Part shown: in pieces, positions 48,534 to 57,961 of the stretch
How the letters are laid out: each line of letters opens with the position of its first letter
Numbering within the stretch: the first letter of the stretch is position 1
Assembly (NCBI RefSeq): GCF_001441165.1
Contig: NZ_CP013126.1
Location: forward strand, 1,083,551-1,147,550
Length of the DNA stretch: 64,000 nucleotides
Source of the DNA: Acidipropionibacterium acidipropionici
Lineage (GTDB): Bacteria; Actinomycetota; Actinomycetes; Propionibacteriales; Propionibacteriaceae
Reading direction: 5' to 3'
Program-made: the position numbers and the translations under genes
The notes under the pieces: model-generated
What the model was told of the DNA's origin: nothing
Databases searched by the model: none
What the model saw: only the letters and a program-made list of their open reading frames with translations

Positions 48534-49779
48534 CCTGGGCGGGTTGGGGGATTGATGTCGTGGGCTGGGGGATTGCCGGGTCGGTGTCCGGGATCGTCGG
48601 AGCGGGCCGGACGTCGCCCCCGCCGACGTGGAACCTGCGTCCGGCCAGCTGCCGGGGGACGTCGGTGCCGACGGCGGCGGTGACGAGCACCTGATCGGCC
48701 TCGATGACGGAGGCGGCGAGACGGTCGCGCCGGGTGGAGTCGAGTTCGGAGAAGACGTCGTCGAGCACCAGAACGGGTTCGATGCCGTCGGCGCGCAGCA
48801 GCTGGAAGGAGGCGAGCCTCAGGGCCAGGGCCAGTGACCAGGACTCCCCGTGGGAGGCGTAACCCTTGGCGGGCATCTCGCCGATGGACAGCACGATGTC
48901 GTCGCGGTGGGGGCCGACCAGAGTGACCCCGCGCACCAGCTCATCGCGGCGTCGCTCGGTCAGGGCGTCGAGGAACCGCTCATGGAGTGCCGACCGGTCG
49001 ACGCCGGGGCGGGTGGCGTCGCCCTGGTCGACGTCGGGGCGGGTGGGTTCCCAGAGGTCCGACAGGTCGATGCTGGCGCGATAGTCGGCGACGGCGATGT
49101 CGTTGACAGGGGCGATCTCGCGGTAGGCCCAGGAGGCCAGCGGCATGACGGCGGTGAGGGTGTCGAGGCGCGCCGAGAGGAGTTCGGCCCCGATGGTGGC
49201 GAGCTGGTCGTCCCAGATCTCGAGGGTGGCGCCGATCTCGGCCCCGGCCGAGGCGCCGCGTCCCGCAAGGGATTTCAGCAGGGCGTTGCGCTGGCGCAGC
49301 ACCCTCTCGTAGTCGGCCTTGACGCCGGCCATCCGGGGCCAGCGGGTGATCACCAGGCCGTCGAGGAAGGCGCGCCGGTCGGCCGGGTCGCCACGGACGA
49401 TGGCTAGATCGTTGGGGGAGAAGACGACGGTGCGCAGGACGCCGAGGAGGTCGCGGGTGCGCGGCAGCGGCGCCCGGTTGATCCGTCCCCGGTTCGCCCG
49501 GTGGGCGTTGATCTCGAGTTCGAGCAGCAGTGACCGGTCGTCGCCCGTCCCGGCGCGCACGCGGGCCCGGACGACGGCCTGGTCGGCACCCAGGCGGATC
49601 AGCGGGGCGTCCTGGTTGACGCGGTGGGAGGAGAGGCTGGAGAGGTACTCGACGGCCTCGACGAGATTGGTCTTCCCCTGGCCGTTGGAGCCGACGAAGG
49701 TGTTCACGCCGGGGCTCATCGGCACGTCGGCGCGCACATAGGACCGGAAATCGGTCAGGGAGAGATGCTCGACAAACAT
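48514..49779 (-). CDS. recF: DNA replication/repair protein RecF
   Basis: 421 residues, ABC/SMC-type ATPase that helps load RecA at gaps. FVEHLSLTDFRSY is the family N-terminus; Walker A GSNGQGKTNLVEA (about 30-42); signature SHGESWSLALALRLA; Walker B PVLVLDDVFSELDSTRR. The start at 49779 begins with MFVEHLSL; an upstream TTG adds three residues with no support. The acidic Pro-rich tail of about 35 residues is unusual but dispensable-looking. Confidence 0.95.
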   Translation of the reverse strand: MFVEHLSLTDFRSYVRADVPMSPGVNTFVGSNGQGKTNLVEAVEYLSSLSSHRVNQDAPLIRLGADQAVVRARVRAGTGDDRSLLLELEINAHRANRGRINRAPLPRTRDLLGVLRTVVFSPNDLAIVRGDPADRRAFLDGLVITRWPRMAGVKADYERVLRQRNALLKSLAGRGASAGAEIGATLEIWDDQLATIGAELLSARLDTLTAVMPLASWAYREIAPVNDIAVADYRASIDLSDLWEPTRPDVDQGDATRPGVDRSALHERFLDALTERRRDELVRGVTLVGPHRDDIVLSIGEMPAKGYASHGESWSLALALRLASFQLLRADGIEPVLVLDDVFSELDSTRRDRLAASVIEADQVLVTAAVGTDVPRQLAGRRFHVGGGDVRPAPTIPDTDPAIPQPTTSIPQPAQDDDSDD

Positions 49780-49821
49780 CGGTGCCAAGCCTAGACGTTG
49801 CCGACCGCCGCGGCCGGTGCC

Positions 49822-50523
49822 TCAGCTCAGCCAGCCGCCACCGTGATGGATGGTGCAGTCCTCGGGAAGATGCGGGTCGTCGCCGGACCGGACGGCGTCG
49901 ATGATCTCGGCGGGTTCGGCCGGGTCGTCGCCGTCGAAGAACCACCCCGATCCGGTTCCGACGATGAGAAAGGTGGGTTCCGGACTGCCGGGTTCGGCGT
50001 CTGAGTGGGCCCTGCGCGGCCCGATGACCACGGTGAGATCCCCGAGTGCGGCCGAGGCGAGGACGTCGTCGAGCTGAGTGAGCAGATCGGCCGATCCTGT
50101 GTCGCAGGCGTCGCAGCCGCAGTCGGGAATGATCGCGAAGTCGACCGGATCCGCGTCTATGCCGATCTCGATGAAGGTCTGGCCGTCGACGTCCATGGTG
50201 GTGACGCGCAGCGCCAGGGCGCCGGGGAGTGCGCTGCGCCAGGCCGCGGTGACAGCGCTGACGGTGGTCGGGTCGTCGACGTCGGCAGGAGCCCAGGTGT
50301 GCTGGGGGACGTCGTGGTCGACGGTGATGCCGAACTGGTCGGACAGCACCTGGGACCATGCCTTCAGGCGCAGCGAGAGGACCCGGTAGCGCTCGGGGTC
50401 GGTGAACCGGCCGTACTCCGCCTCGGTGGCCCGTCTCCCCCGATGGGGATCCGGCCAGGAGGGTGCGTCGAGTTCTGCGAAGGCGGCGTCCACCGCCCGC
50501 CTGACTTCGTCGATCGTCCTCAT
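49822..50523 (-). CDS. DUF6226-like protein of unknown function
   Basis: 233 residues, soluble, no signal peptide. The central motif IIPDCGCDACDTGSADLLTQ and C-terminal GWFFDG...IHHGGGW resemble the actinobacterial DUF6226 group; the two closely spaced Cys pairs could bind metal. No function is known. It lies between dnaN and recF, where many Actinobacteria have gnd or nothing, and reads in the same direction. Confidence 0.65.
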   Translation of the reverse strand: MRTIDEVRRAVDAAFAELDAPSWPDPHRGRRATEAEYGRFTDPERYRVLSLRLKAWSQVLSDQFGITVDHDVPQHTWAPADVDDPTTVSAVTAAWRSALPGALALRVTTMDVDGQTFIEIGIDADPVDFAIIPDCGCDACDTGSADLLTQLDDVLASAALGDLTVVIGPRRAHSDAEPGSPEPTFLIVGTGSGWFFDGDDPAEPAEIIDAVRSGDDPHLPEDCTIHHGGGWLS

Positions 50524-50798
50524 GCAGGGAGTGTCGCATGGCTGCTCGGCGGCCTTTTCACCGCCCCGTCCACTAATTTTTGGAGCGGCGTGCTATGGGA
50601 TTCCGGATCGCCGATCCTGTGCGTTCGCCTTTCGCCTCCAACTCCACGTTCATCCCATTGCTAGAGGGCCAACGCAGCACGAACTGTCGCAAAGCAAAGA
50701 CACAGCAGACAGGTCCCCGAACTCGTGAACCACCGGAGCCGGACACGGTCACAGACATGACCCGCCCGGGGTTCCAAGAGGTCGTCCCTTTGGCTGGT
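50524..50798. other. Intergenic space after dnaN
   Basis: 275 bp with no supported gene and lower GC than the surroundings at 50570-50720. No terminator hairpin or promoter stands out. Confidence 0.4.
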
Positions 50799-51959
50799 TC
50801 AGCTCGGCAGCCTCATGAGCATGATCACGTGCTTGTAGTCGGTCTCCGACTCCCCCTCCAGATCGTTGACGCCGGTGACCAGGCAGGGCTTGCCGGGGGC
50901 GGTGAAGGCGAAGTCGACGTAGGGGGTGTCCAGGGCGCCGAGGGCGTCGGTGAGGTAGTGCGGGTTGAATCCCGCGGCGGTGATCGTGGGGTCTCCGTCG
51001 ACGTGGTCGACGACGGTGGCCTGGATGGCCTCGGAGGCCTGCGCCTGGTCTCCGGTGGCCGCCGACAGGGCGATGTCGTCCTCGTTGATGGACATTCGCA
51101 GCGAGGTGTTGCGCTCGGCCACCAGTGCGACGCGGCGCACGGCTGCCATGAGTTCGTCGGTGCGCACCCGCACCGATCGGGTGGCCTTGATGTCCATGAG
51201 GTGGCGCACCTTGGGGAACTCCCCGTCGAGCAGCCTGGTGGTCATCCGGCGGCTGCCGGAGGATCCGGTGCCCTCGAAGCCGACGAGTCCGTCGCCGGAG
51301 GCCCCGGACGACAGGTTGACGGTGACCTCCTCGCCCGAGGTCATGGAGCGGGCGGTCTCGTTGAGCACCTTGGCCGGCACCAGTGCGGTGGCCTCCAGGT
51401 CGGTGGCGGCAGGGTTCCAGGTGATCTCCTTGAGGGCCATCCGGTACCGGTCGGTGGCCAGCAGGGAAAGGGTGTCGCCCTCGATCTCGACGCGGACGCC
51501 GGTGAAGACGGGCAGCAGCTCGTCGCGTCCGGCGGCCACCACAACCTGGGCGACCGCCCTGGCGAAGATCTCGGCGGCGACGGTACCGGTGGCGGCGGGC
51601 ATCTCGGGCATCGCCGGGTACTCCTCGACCGGCAGCCCCTGGAGGGTGAACCGGGCGGATCCGCAGACCAGTTCCATCCGGGCGGGATCGGCGGTGATCT
51701 CGACGGGTTTGGCGGGCAGGGAGCGGGCGATGTCGGCGAGCAGCTTGCCGGAGACCAGCGACTCGCCCTCCTCGTCCACCTGGGCGGGCAGCGTGATCTG
51801 CCCGGTCGTCTCATTGTCTGAGCCCGACAGGACCACCGTGGAGCCCTCGGCCCTGACCAGCAGCCCCGCCAGGATCGGCACCGCGGGGCGGTTCGGAAGG
51901 GTGCGCGCCACCCAGGCGACCGCGTCGGCCATGACATCGCGTTCCAGACGGATCTTCAC
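50799..51959 (-). CDS. dnaN: DNA polymerase III beta sliding clamp
   Basis: 386 residues, three clamp folds. VKIRLERDVMADAVAWVARTL is the N-terminus; ATDRYRMALKEI and the C-terminal YKHVIMLMRLP are diagnostic. The GTG at 51959 follows AAGGGG; 13 upstream codons are unlikely to be translated. Between dnaN and oriC there is a two-gene ABC transporter, so dnaN no longer adjoins the origin directly. Confidence 0.96.
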   Translation of the reverse strand: MKIRLERDVMADAVAWVARTLPNRPAVPILAGLLVRAEGSTVVLSGSDNETTGQITLPAQVDEEGESLVSGKLLADIARSLPAKPVEITADPARMELVCGSARFTLQGLPVEEYPAMPEMPAATGTVAAEIFARAVAQVVVAAGRDELLPVFTGVRVEIEGDTLSLLATDRYRMALKEITWNPAATDLEATALVPAKVLNETARSMTSGEEVTVNLSSGASGDGLVGFEGTGSSGSRRMTTRLLDGEFPKVRHLMDIKATRSVRVRTDELMAAVRRVALVAERNTSLRMSINEDDIALSAATGDQAQASEAIQATVVDHVDGDPTITAAGFNPHYLTDALGALDTPYVDFAFTAPGKPCLVTGVNDLEGESETDYKHVIMLMRLPS

Positions 51960-52119
51960 GTGGATCCCCTTCTTCGGGTCAGGCTTGGTGCCAGGCACCG
52001 CAAGGTGCCTGCGTCCCGATCATATCCACGATCATCCGTGCGGGTCAGCTTCCCGGACCGCCTGTCACAACGTCGGCTTGAGGGTTGGACGCCGTGACCG
52101 GCGGGCGGCGTCTGCCTCC

Positions 52120-54804
52120 TCATTCGCTGGAGACCGCCTTGAGGATGTCGATCCTGGTGGCGCGCCGGGCCGGCCACACGGCGGCCAGGACGCCGACCAC
52201 CGCGGCTGCCGCCAGGAAGGCCAGCAGCTGGCCCCATGGCACCGACAGCACGGTGATCCCCTGGTCGGCCATGAGACGCTGCAGGGCGGCCCCGAATCCG
52301 ACTCCGAGGATGAGACCGACCGTGGCGCCGAGCAGCGAGATGATCACCGACTCCAGGGTGATCATGAGACGTATCTCGCGGCGTTTGAGGGCGATGGCGC
52401 GCAGCAGCCCGATCTCGCGGGTGCGTTCGATGATGGACAGTCCGAGTGTGTTGACGATGCCGAGGATGGCGATGACGATGCTCAGCCCCAGCAGGGCGTA
52501 AATGAACACCAGGATCTGGTCCACCTGGGAGGTCTGCTGGTCGGCGTACTCGTTGACGTCCATCACCGAGACCAGCGGGGTGTCGGCGGTGGCGTCCTCC
52601 AGACCGTTCTTCACCTGGGCGGGGTCGGCCCCGGGTGTCCGCTCGACGGAGATGAAACTCAGCTTCTTGTCCAGACCGAGGGGGCTGAGGGTGGAGGTCG
52701 ACGTCCAGTAGTCCGCCCCGGACTGGCCGTCCCCGGAGTCGTAGAGGCCCACGACGGTGAACTGGACGAGTTTCTGCCTGCTTGGGCTGTAGCCGAGCAC
52801 GGTGCCCCCGACCTCCAGGTGCTTCTGCTCGGCGACCTTCTGGTTGACGATGAGCTCGTCGGCGGCCTTGAAGGCCCTCCCGGAGGTGATCTTCTGGGGG
52901 TAGATCCGGTCGATGTCGCCGGGTTTCATGGCCCCGACGACCAGATAGGCGTCGCGGTCGCCGACGCCGTTGCGGATGTCGGGGATGGACCCGTCGGCCG
53001 GCACGTTGACCAGCAGGGTGGTGCTCATGGAGTGCACCGCGGAGACGCCGTCGACCTTGCCGGCGGCGTCGGCCACCGAGCGGGGGAACTGGGTGCCGGT
53101 CTGGGCGCCGATGAGGTAGTCGCCACGCAGGCTCTCGTGCACCGAATCGGTGACCGAGGCCTTCGCGGAGGCCCCGAAGACGGTCATGAGGGAGACCAGG
53201 GTGAGCCCGATCATGAGGGCCGACGCCGTCGCCGCGGTCCGCCTGGGCTGGCGGACGGAGTTCTTCTCCGCGAGCCGTCCCACCTCTCCGAACAGCATCC
53301 GGTAGAGGCGGCCGACGAGCCACACCACGGGCCGGCCGAGCAGAGGCGAGGCGATGGCCACCCCGATGGTCACCAGGCCCATCCCGACGCCGGCCCATAC
53401 GGCGTTGTGGCCGGGGTGGCCCCACAGTCCGATCACCATGGCGAGCAGCCCGAACAGGGCCATCGCCACTCCCGCCACGGCGCGGTCGCCGAGCCCCTGG
53501 GGTTTCTCGACGGCCGATCCGGTCATGGCTTCGACGGGGGGCACCTTGGTGGCCCGTTGGGCGGGCATGAGGGCGGCGACGATGGTGACCGCCACGCCGA
53601 CGACCAGGGAGATGACGACGGCGCGCAGGGGGACGGCGAGGCGGGAGACGCCCATGTCGTAGCCCGCCACCGCCATGAAGTACTTGATGAAATAGGCGAC
53701 GCCGACACCGGCGACCACGCCGAGGGCCGAGCCGGCCAGTCCGACGATGAGGGCCTCGACGAGGACGGTGGCGCGGATCTGGCGTCTCGACGCCCCGATG
53801 GCCCGGTAGAGGGCGAGTTCGCGCGATCTCTGGGCCACCAGGATCGAGAAGGTGTTGAGGATGAGGAAGGCGGCGACGACCAGGGAGATCCCGGCGAAGA
53901 TCAGCAGGAAGGTGTTGACGTACTGGAGGGCGTCGTTGATCTGGGAGCTGGTCTCGTCGGCGATGGTCTGGCCGTTGGTGGCCTTGAAGTTCTTCGGGAT
54001 GACGTCGTCGACCTGCCGGGCCACCTCGTCGCGGTCGGCGTCCGGGCTGGTCTGGACACCGATGCCGGTGAAGGCGTCGGATCCGTCGATGAAGAGCTCC
54101 TGGGCGCGGTGCTGGCTGAAGAACAGGTAGGAGGCGCCCGCGGAGCCTCCGGACCCCCAGGTCGCGGTGCCGACGACGGTCGCGGTGATGGTGCCGTCGT
54201 CGAGAGTGATGATGCGCATCCGGTCGCCGAGCCGGTACCCGGACTTCTCGAGAGTCTGCGGGTCGACGACCACCTCGGAGTCGCTGGTGGGGGCGTGCCC
54301 GGATTTGAGGACGACGCCGGGCTGGCCGCCGAAGGCCGGCAGGGTGTACCAGCTGAATCCGAGTTGAGGGGGCCCGAAGGAGGCGATGACGCGGCCGTCG
54401 CTGCCGATCGCGTGGACTCCGGTGGCCGAGACCGATCCCTGGACGCGGGTCACGCCGTCGAGGTGCCGGATCTTCTCGACCACCTCCGGTTTCAGGGTGG
54501 GGGTGGAGGTCTGCGCCGCCTCACCTCCATCTCCGCTGCCGGTGCTCCCGGCCTTGCCGCCGTCCTGGCCGCTGTTGCCGCCGTCGGCGCCTGCCCCGCT
54601 CGCCGAGGGGTTGACGGCGTTGTCGCGGGGCTGCACCTCGACGTCGGCCACGGTTCCCTTGACAATGGAGTCGAAGGATCCCTGGAGCATGTCGGTGAAG
54701 ATGAAGGAGCCGGCGACGAAGGCTACTCCGAGGACGACCGCGAGGGTCGACATGAGGAGTCGCAGTTTCCGGGCCCACAGCGACTTCCAGGTGGCGCGCC
54801 ACAT
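52120..54804 (-). CDS. FtsX/MacB-like ABC transporter permease
   Basis: 894 residues with the two-module FtsX arrangement: N-terminal helix (LLMSTLAVVLGVAFVAGSFIF), a large extracytoplasmic domain with a Gly/Ser-rich stretch (about 75-100), three helices at about 300-430, two more around 470-520, a second extracytoplasmic domain, and three C-terminal helices (FIYALLGLSIVIAILGIVNTL...). It partners the ATPase encoded 2 bp upstream. Such exporters move lipoproteins, peptides or antibiotics; the substrate is not evident. Confidence 0.9.
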   Translation of the reverse strand: MWRATWKSLWARKLRLLMSTLAVVLGVAFVAGSFIFTDMLQGSFDSIVKGTVADVEVQPRDNAVNPSASGAGADGGNSGQDGGKAGSTGSGDGGEAAQTSTPTLKPEVVEKIRHLDGVTRVQGSVSATGVHAIGSDGRVIASFGPPQLGFSWYTLPAFGGQPGVVLKSGHAPTSDSEVVVDPQTLEKSGYRLGDRMRIITLDDGTITATVVGTATWGSGGSAGASYLFFSQHRAQELFIDGSDAFTGIGVQTSPDADRDEVARQVDDVIPKNFKATNGQTIADETSSQINDALQYVNTFLLIFAGISLVVAAFLILNTFSILVAQRSRELALYRAIGASRRQIRATVLVEALIVGLAGSALGVVAGVGVAYFIKYFMAVAGYDMGVSRLAVPLRAVVISLVVGVAVTIVAALMPAQRATKVPPVEAMTGSAVEKPQGLGDRAVAGVAMALFGLLAMVIGLWGHPGHNAVWAGVGMGLVTIGVAIASPLLGRPVVWLVGRLYRMLFGEVGRLAEKNSVRQPRRTAATASALMIGLTLVSLMTVFGASAKASVTDSVHESLRGDYLIGAQTGTQFPRSVADAAGKVDGVSAVHSMSTTLLVNVPADGSIPDIRNGVGDRDAYLVVGAMKPGDIDRIYPQKITSGRAFKAADELIVNQKVAEQKHLEVGGTVLGYSPSRQKLVQFTVVGLYDSGDGQSGADYWTSTSTLSPLGLDKKLSFISVERTPGADPAQVKNGLEDATADTPLVSVMDVNEYADQQTSQVDQILVFIYALLGLSIVIAILGIVNTLGLSIIERTREIGLLRAIALKRREIRLMITLESVIISLLGATVGLILGVGFGAALQRLMADQGITVLSVPWGQLLAFLAAAAVVGVLAAVWPARRATRIDILKAVSSE

Positions 54805-54806
54805 GG

Positions 54807-55625
54807 TCAGCGCTCCACGGGTTCGGCGCGACCGCTGATCCCGGAGCTCTCGCTTCGTCGAGGTGCAGCCGGTTCGGCGTGCTGGGGCCGGCGGGCCTGG
54901 GAGTCGAGATGGGCCATGGTGGCCAGGACGTCGTCGCGGGTCGGGTCCTGGAGGTCCTCGACGATCCGGCCGTCGGCCAGGAAGAGGGCGCGGTCGGCGT
55001 AGGAGGCGGCGACCGGGTCGTGACTGACCATGACGATCGTCTGGCCCATGTCATTGACGCTGGAACGCAGGAACTCCAGCACCTCGGCCGATGAGGTGGA
55101 GTCCAGGTTGCCGGTGGGCTCGTCGGCGAAGATGATCTGAGGCCTGGTGACCAGGGCACGTGCGCAGGCGACGCGCTGCTGCTGGCCTCCCGACAGCTCC
55201 GAGGGCTTGTGGGAGAGCCGGTTCGCCAGGCCGACGGTCTCGATGACGTGGTCGTACCAGGCCGGGTCGGGCTTGCGCCCGGCGATCGCCAAGGGGAGGA
55301 GGATGTTCTCCCTGGCGGTGAGGGTGGGCACCAGGTTGAAGGACTGGAAGATGAATCCGATCCGGTCCCGGCGCAGTTCGGTCAGCGCGTTGTCCTTGAG
55401 TGTGGCGACGTCGGTCTCGCCGATGAAGGCCTGCCCCGAGGTGGGGCGGTCCAGGGCGGCCATGCAGTGCATGAGGGTGGACTTTCCGGATCCTGAGGGA
55501 CCCATCACGGCTGTGAACCGTCCTTCGTCGAAACTCACGTCGATGGCGTCCAGCGCGACGACCAGGGTGTCTCCCCGACCATAGGTCTTGGTGAGGGCGG
55601 CTGCTCGGGCTGCTGGTACTGCCAT
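54807..55625 (-). CDS. MacB/LolD-type ABC transporter ATP-binding protein
   Basis: 272 residues. Walker A GPSGSGKST, Q-loop FIFQSFNLVPTLTA, signature LSGGQQQRVACARAL, Walker B IIFADEPTGNLDS, H-loop VSHDP. A 50-residue C-terminal tail is Arg/Pro-rich. The ATG at 55625 follows GAGAGGATCCCC; an upstream in-frame extension of 62 codons runs toward oriC and has no coding character. The next gene is the FtsX-like permease. Confidence 0.92.
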   Translation of the reverse strand: MAVPAARAAALTKTYGRGDTLVVALDAIDVSFDEGRFTAVMGPSGSGKSTLMHCMAALDRPTSGQAFIGETDVATLKDNALTELRRDRIGFIFQSFNLVPTLTARENILLPLAIAGRKPDPAWYDHVIETVGLANRLSHKPSELSGGQQQRVACARALVTRPQIIFADEPTGNLDSTSSAEVLEFLRSSVNDMGQTIVMVSHDPVAASYADRALFLADGRIVEDLQDPTRDDVLATMAHLDSQARRPQHAEPAAPRRSESSGISGRAEPVER

Positions 55626-55799
55626 GGGGATCCTCTCGGGTGCGAGGTCGTGTCGGGCGATCCCGAATCGATCGTGGATCGATCCTGGACCGTCGCCGGC
55701 CGCGGGTTCCGGCTCAAGTGTGGCGCTGCGGACAAGGCCGATCGGCGGCGGGACGGCCGTACTGGCTCCTTGCTGCCATGGGATGAGGTGAGGCTGAAT

Positions 55800-56040
55800 G
55801 GCCCTATCCACAAGATGTGGGGTCAGTGTCTTGGAAGACCACTAGATGTATGTCTAGTCGCAGTAGTCGTCACCTCTGTGGAAGGTGTGGATAACTACTG
55901 TAATGCCTTGTCGGAAGCTCTTTCAGGGTGTGGACAGCGACGTGGACCGCGGTGGAGGGCGAGGGCGCCGATGTGGAGAAATCAGGCCTGTGGACAACTG
56001 TCCCCCGCGAATCCACCGGTTGTCCACAAGTCGTTGTGGA
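55800..56040. other. Chromosomal replication origin oriC
   Basis: A cluster of DnaA boxes in about 230 bp. Perfect boxes are TGTGGATAA at 55886-55894, TGTGGACAA at 55989-55997 and TTGTCCACA at 56020-56028. One-mismatch boxes are CTATCCACA at 55804-55812, TGTGGACAG at 55929-55937 and TGTGGAGAA at 55972-55980. Further two-mismatch sites lie near 55876 and 56035. It is upstream of the ABC-dnaN genes and next to the IS256 element that has taken the place where dnaA would normally stand. An AT-rich unwinding segment is not obvious; 55886-55915 is the least GC-rich part. Confidence 0.88.
55808..55854. promoter_or_regulatory. Two NrdR-like boxes at the oriC edge
   Basis: CCACAAGATGTGGGGT (55808-55823) and CCACTAGATGTATGTC (55839-55854) begin exactly 31 bp apart and share CCAC(A/T)AGATGT, close to the NrdR box and to the site before nrdD. 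The first overlaps a DnaA box. The second is part of ACTAGA/TCTAGT dyad symmetry (55841-55858). Confidence 0.4.
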
Positions 56041-56189
56041 GGGGGGCAACCCCCTTCGCTCGCGCAGGCGCTCGCTTACCCCCTGCCGTGGAGTCCGTGA
56101 AATTGGGGTAGGCAGCGGTGGCCACGCGCTGCGGGTCAGGTCTGTGACCGCGTTGCGGCGCTCGCCGCGCATACCTCAGGGCACAGGAG

Positions 56190-56197
56190 ACGAATTT
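56190..56197. repeat. 8-bp target duplication, oriC half
   Basis: ACGAATTT directly abuts the left end of the IS256 copy. The other flank of this copy is CTCGCGTT, which does not match; the matching 8 bp (as AAATTCGT) is at 63531-63538 beside the other IS copy. Confidence 0.75.
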
Positions 56198-57645
56198 AGT
56201 AGTGCCCCTTATGGTGGTGTAACCCGCTGGTGACCAGCCCGTCGGCCTCCGCGACTTCGTGGTGGACGGCAGCGCGGTCACCGTGTGATCCTTCGAGAAA
56301 GCTCTCTACTTCTCACTCGAAAGGAACAACCACGATGACCGCTGCCCATATTGTCGACCCTGCCCGGGTCCTGGACCAAGCCCTGGGCCAGGCCTCCCCG
56401 GACCTGTTGCGCTCACTGCTGGCCACGATGATCAACATGCTGCTGTCGGCCGATGCCGACCAGGTCGCCGGCGCGGAGTACGGCCGCCCCGATCCCGACC
56501 GCCTCGTCCAGCGCAACGGCTACCGTCACCGCGACCTGGACACCCGGGTCGGCACGGTGGATGTGGCGATCCCCAAGCTCCGCCAGGGCAGCTACTTCCC
56601 AGAGTGGCTGCTGGAGCGGCGCAAGCGCGCCGAGTCGGCGATGATCACCGTGGTCGCCGACGCCTACCTGGCCGGGGTCTCCACCCGCCGGATGGACAAG
56701 CTCGTCAAGCAGCTGGGTATCGACTCCTTGTCGAAGTCCCAGGTCTCGCGGATGGCCGCCGACCTCGACGCCCAGGTCGAGGCCTTCCGCCACAGGCCTC
56801 TGGGCGAGGCGGGCCCGTTCACGTTCGTGGCCGCTGACGCCCTGACGATGAAGGTCCGGGAAGCCGGACGGGTCATCAACGCGGTCGTGCTGACCGCGAC
56901 CGGGGTCAACGCTGACGGCCACCGGGAGGTCCTGGGCCTCCAGGTCGCCACCGCTGAGACCGGGCCGGCCTGGAACACGTTCTTCGCCGATCTGGTGGCC
57001 CGGGGCCTGTCCGGGGTGCGGCTGGTCACCTCGGATGCCCATGCCGGGCTGAGGGAGGCGATCGCGGCGAACCTGCCCGGGGCGGCCTGGCAGCGGTGCC
57101 GGACCCACTACGCGGCCAATCTGATGAGCGTGTGTCCCAAGAGCCTGTGGCCGGCGGTCAAGGCCATGCTCCACTCGGTCTACGACCAGCCCTCCGCGGC
57201 CGCCGTGGATGCCCAGTTCGACCGGCTGCTGGACTATGTGGAGGCCAAGCTTCCCCAGGTCCATGCCCATCTGGACGCCGCGCGGGCCGACCTGTTGGCG
57301 TTCACGAGTTTCCCGGTCGACGTGTGGCGCCAGATCTGGTCGAACAATCCCCAGGAGCGGCTGAACAAGGAGATCCGGCGGCGTACCGATGCCGTGGGGA
57401 TCTTCCCCAACAGGGAGGCCGTCATCCGGCTCGTCGGGGCCGTGCTGGCCGAGCAGACCGATGAGTGGGCCGAGGGCCGGCGCTACCTGGGCCTGGAGGT
57501 CCTGGAACGCTCACGGATCCCTCAGACCCCCGTCAGCGAAGACCAGACCCGCCTGGAAGGAGCAGACCCCATCCCACCCGAACTGACAGCCTGACCCCGT
57601 ATCGAAAGATCACGAAACGGATACACCACTACAAGGGACTTGACC
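56198..57645 (+). mobile_element. IS256-family insertion sequence, copy 1 (complete)
   Basis: 1448 bp. The imperfect terminal repeats (about 17 of 24 matching) share GTGGTGTA at positions 17-24 from each end. The 8-bp direct flank expected of IS256 is absent here: ACGAATTT on the left, CTCGCGTT on the right. That mismatch, with the match at copy 2, points to recombination between the copies. Confidence 0.88.
56335..57594 (+). CDS. IS256-family transposase (copy 1)
   Basis: 419 residues, Mutator/MULE-like transposase. DDE residues: Asp in FVAADALTMKVR, Asp in VRLVTSDAHAGLREAI, Glu in [30 protein letters not shown] is the conserved C/H region between. AAGGA lies 10 nt before the ATG. Intact, so the element could be active. 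Confidence 0.95.
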   Translation: MTAAHIVDPARVLDQALGQASPDLLRSLLATMINMLLSADADQVAGAEYGRPDPDRLVQRNGYRHRDLDTRVGTVDVAIPKLRQGSYFPEWLLERRKRAESAMITVVADAYLAGVSTRRMDKLVKQLGIDSLSKSQVSRMAADLDAQVEAFRHRPLGEAGPFTFVAADALTMKVREAGRVINAVVLTATGVNADGHREVLGLQVATAETGPAWNTFFADLVARGLSGVRLVTSDAHAGLREAIAANLPGAAWQRCRTHYAANLMSVCPKSLWPAVKAMLHSVYDQPSAAAVDAQFDRLLDYVEAKLPQVHAHLDAARADLLAFTSFPVDVWRQIWSNNPQERLNKEIRRRTDAVGIFPNREAVIRLVGAVLAEQTDEWAEGRRYLGLEVLERSRIPQTPVSEDQTRLEGADPIPPELTA

Positions 57646-57907
57646 TCGCGTTCACTATCGCATCAGGGGTTCGGGCGGCGGGCCGGATCAGGTGCCCACG
57701 ACACTTCAGAGCACCGGGCTCCTGGCACCCGCCGGTACCTCCAAGGAGTACCGCGCCACGGTCTCGACGACCCTCGACTCCATCGGCCGAACTCGGCCCA
57801 TCCTGGACAAGCCGTCCTCGCCCGTCAACACCATCCCCGCTCACATCCGCGCCCCCTGCCCAGGTGACCCCTGGCACAATGGGCCACCTGGGCTGGGACA
57901 TCAGCTC
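57646..57907. other. Space between IS256 and the guanidine riboswitch
   Basis: 262 bp with no supported gene. It includes a GC hairpin (CCAGGTGACC... GGCCACCTGG at about 57859-57890) that may belong to the gdx leader. Nothing else recognised. Confidence 0.4.
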
Positions 57908-57949
57908 GCCGGACGAGGGAGCCGTACCCGGACCGCGACAAGACGGCCA
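57908..57949 (+). promoter_or_regulatory. Guanidine-III riboswitch
   Basis: The sequence CCGGACGAGG (57909-57918), GCCGTACCCGG (57921-57931) and GACAAGACGGC (57936-57946) reproduces the compact pseudoknot consensus of the guanidine-III (ykkC-III) class in order and spacing. The ribosome site GGAGG (57952-57956) follows at once, so guanidine binding would control translation of gdx. Confidence 0.85.
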
Positions 57950-57961
57950 GTGGAGGTCGTC

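Noticed and set aside
50965-55002. A 1345-codon plus-strand frame over dnaN and the ABC permease
   Set aside because: Gly/Asp/Val-rich antisense translation without domains; the genes on the other strand are certain.
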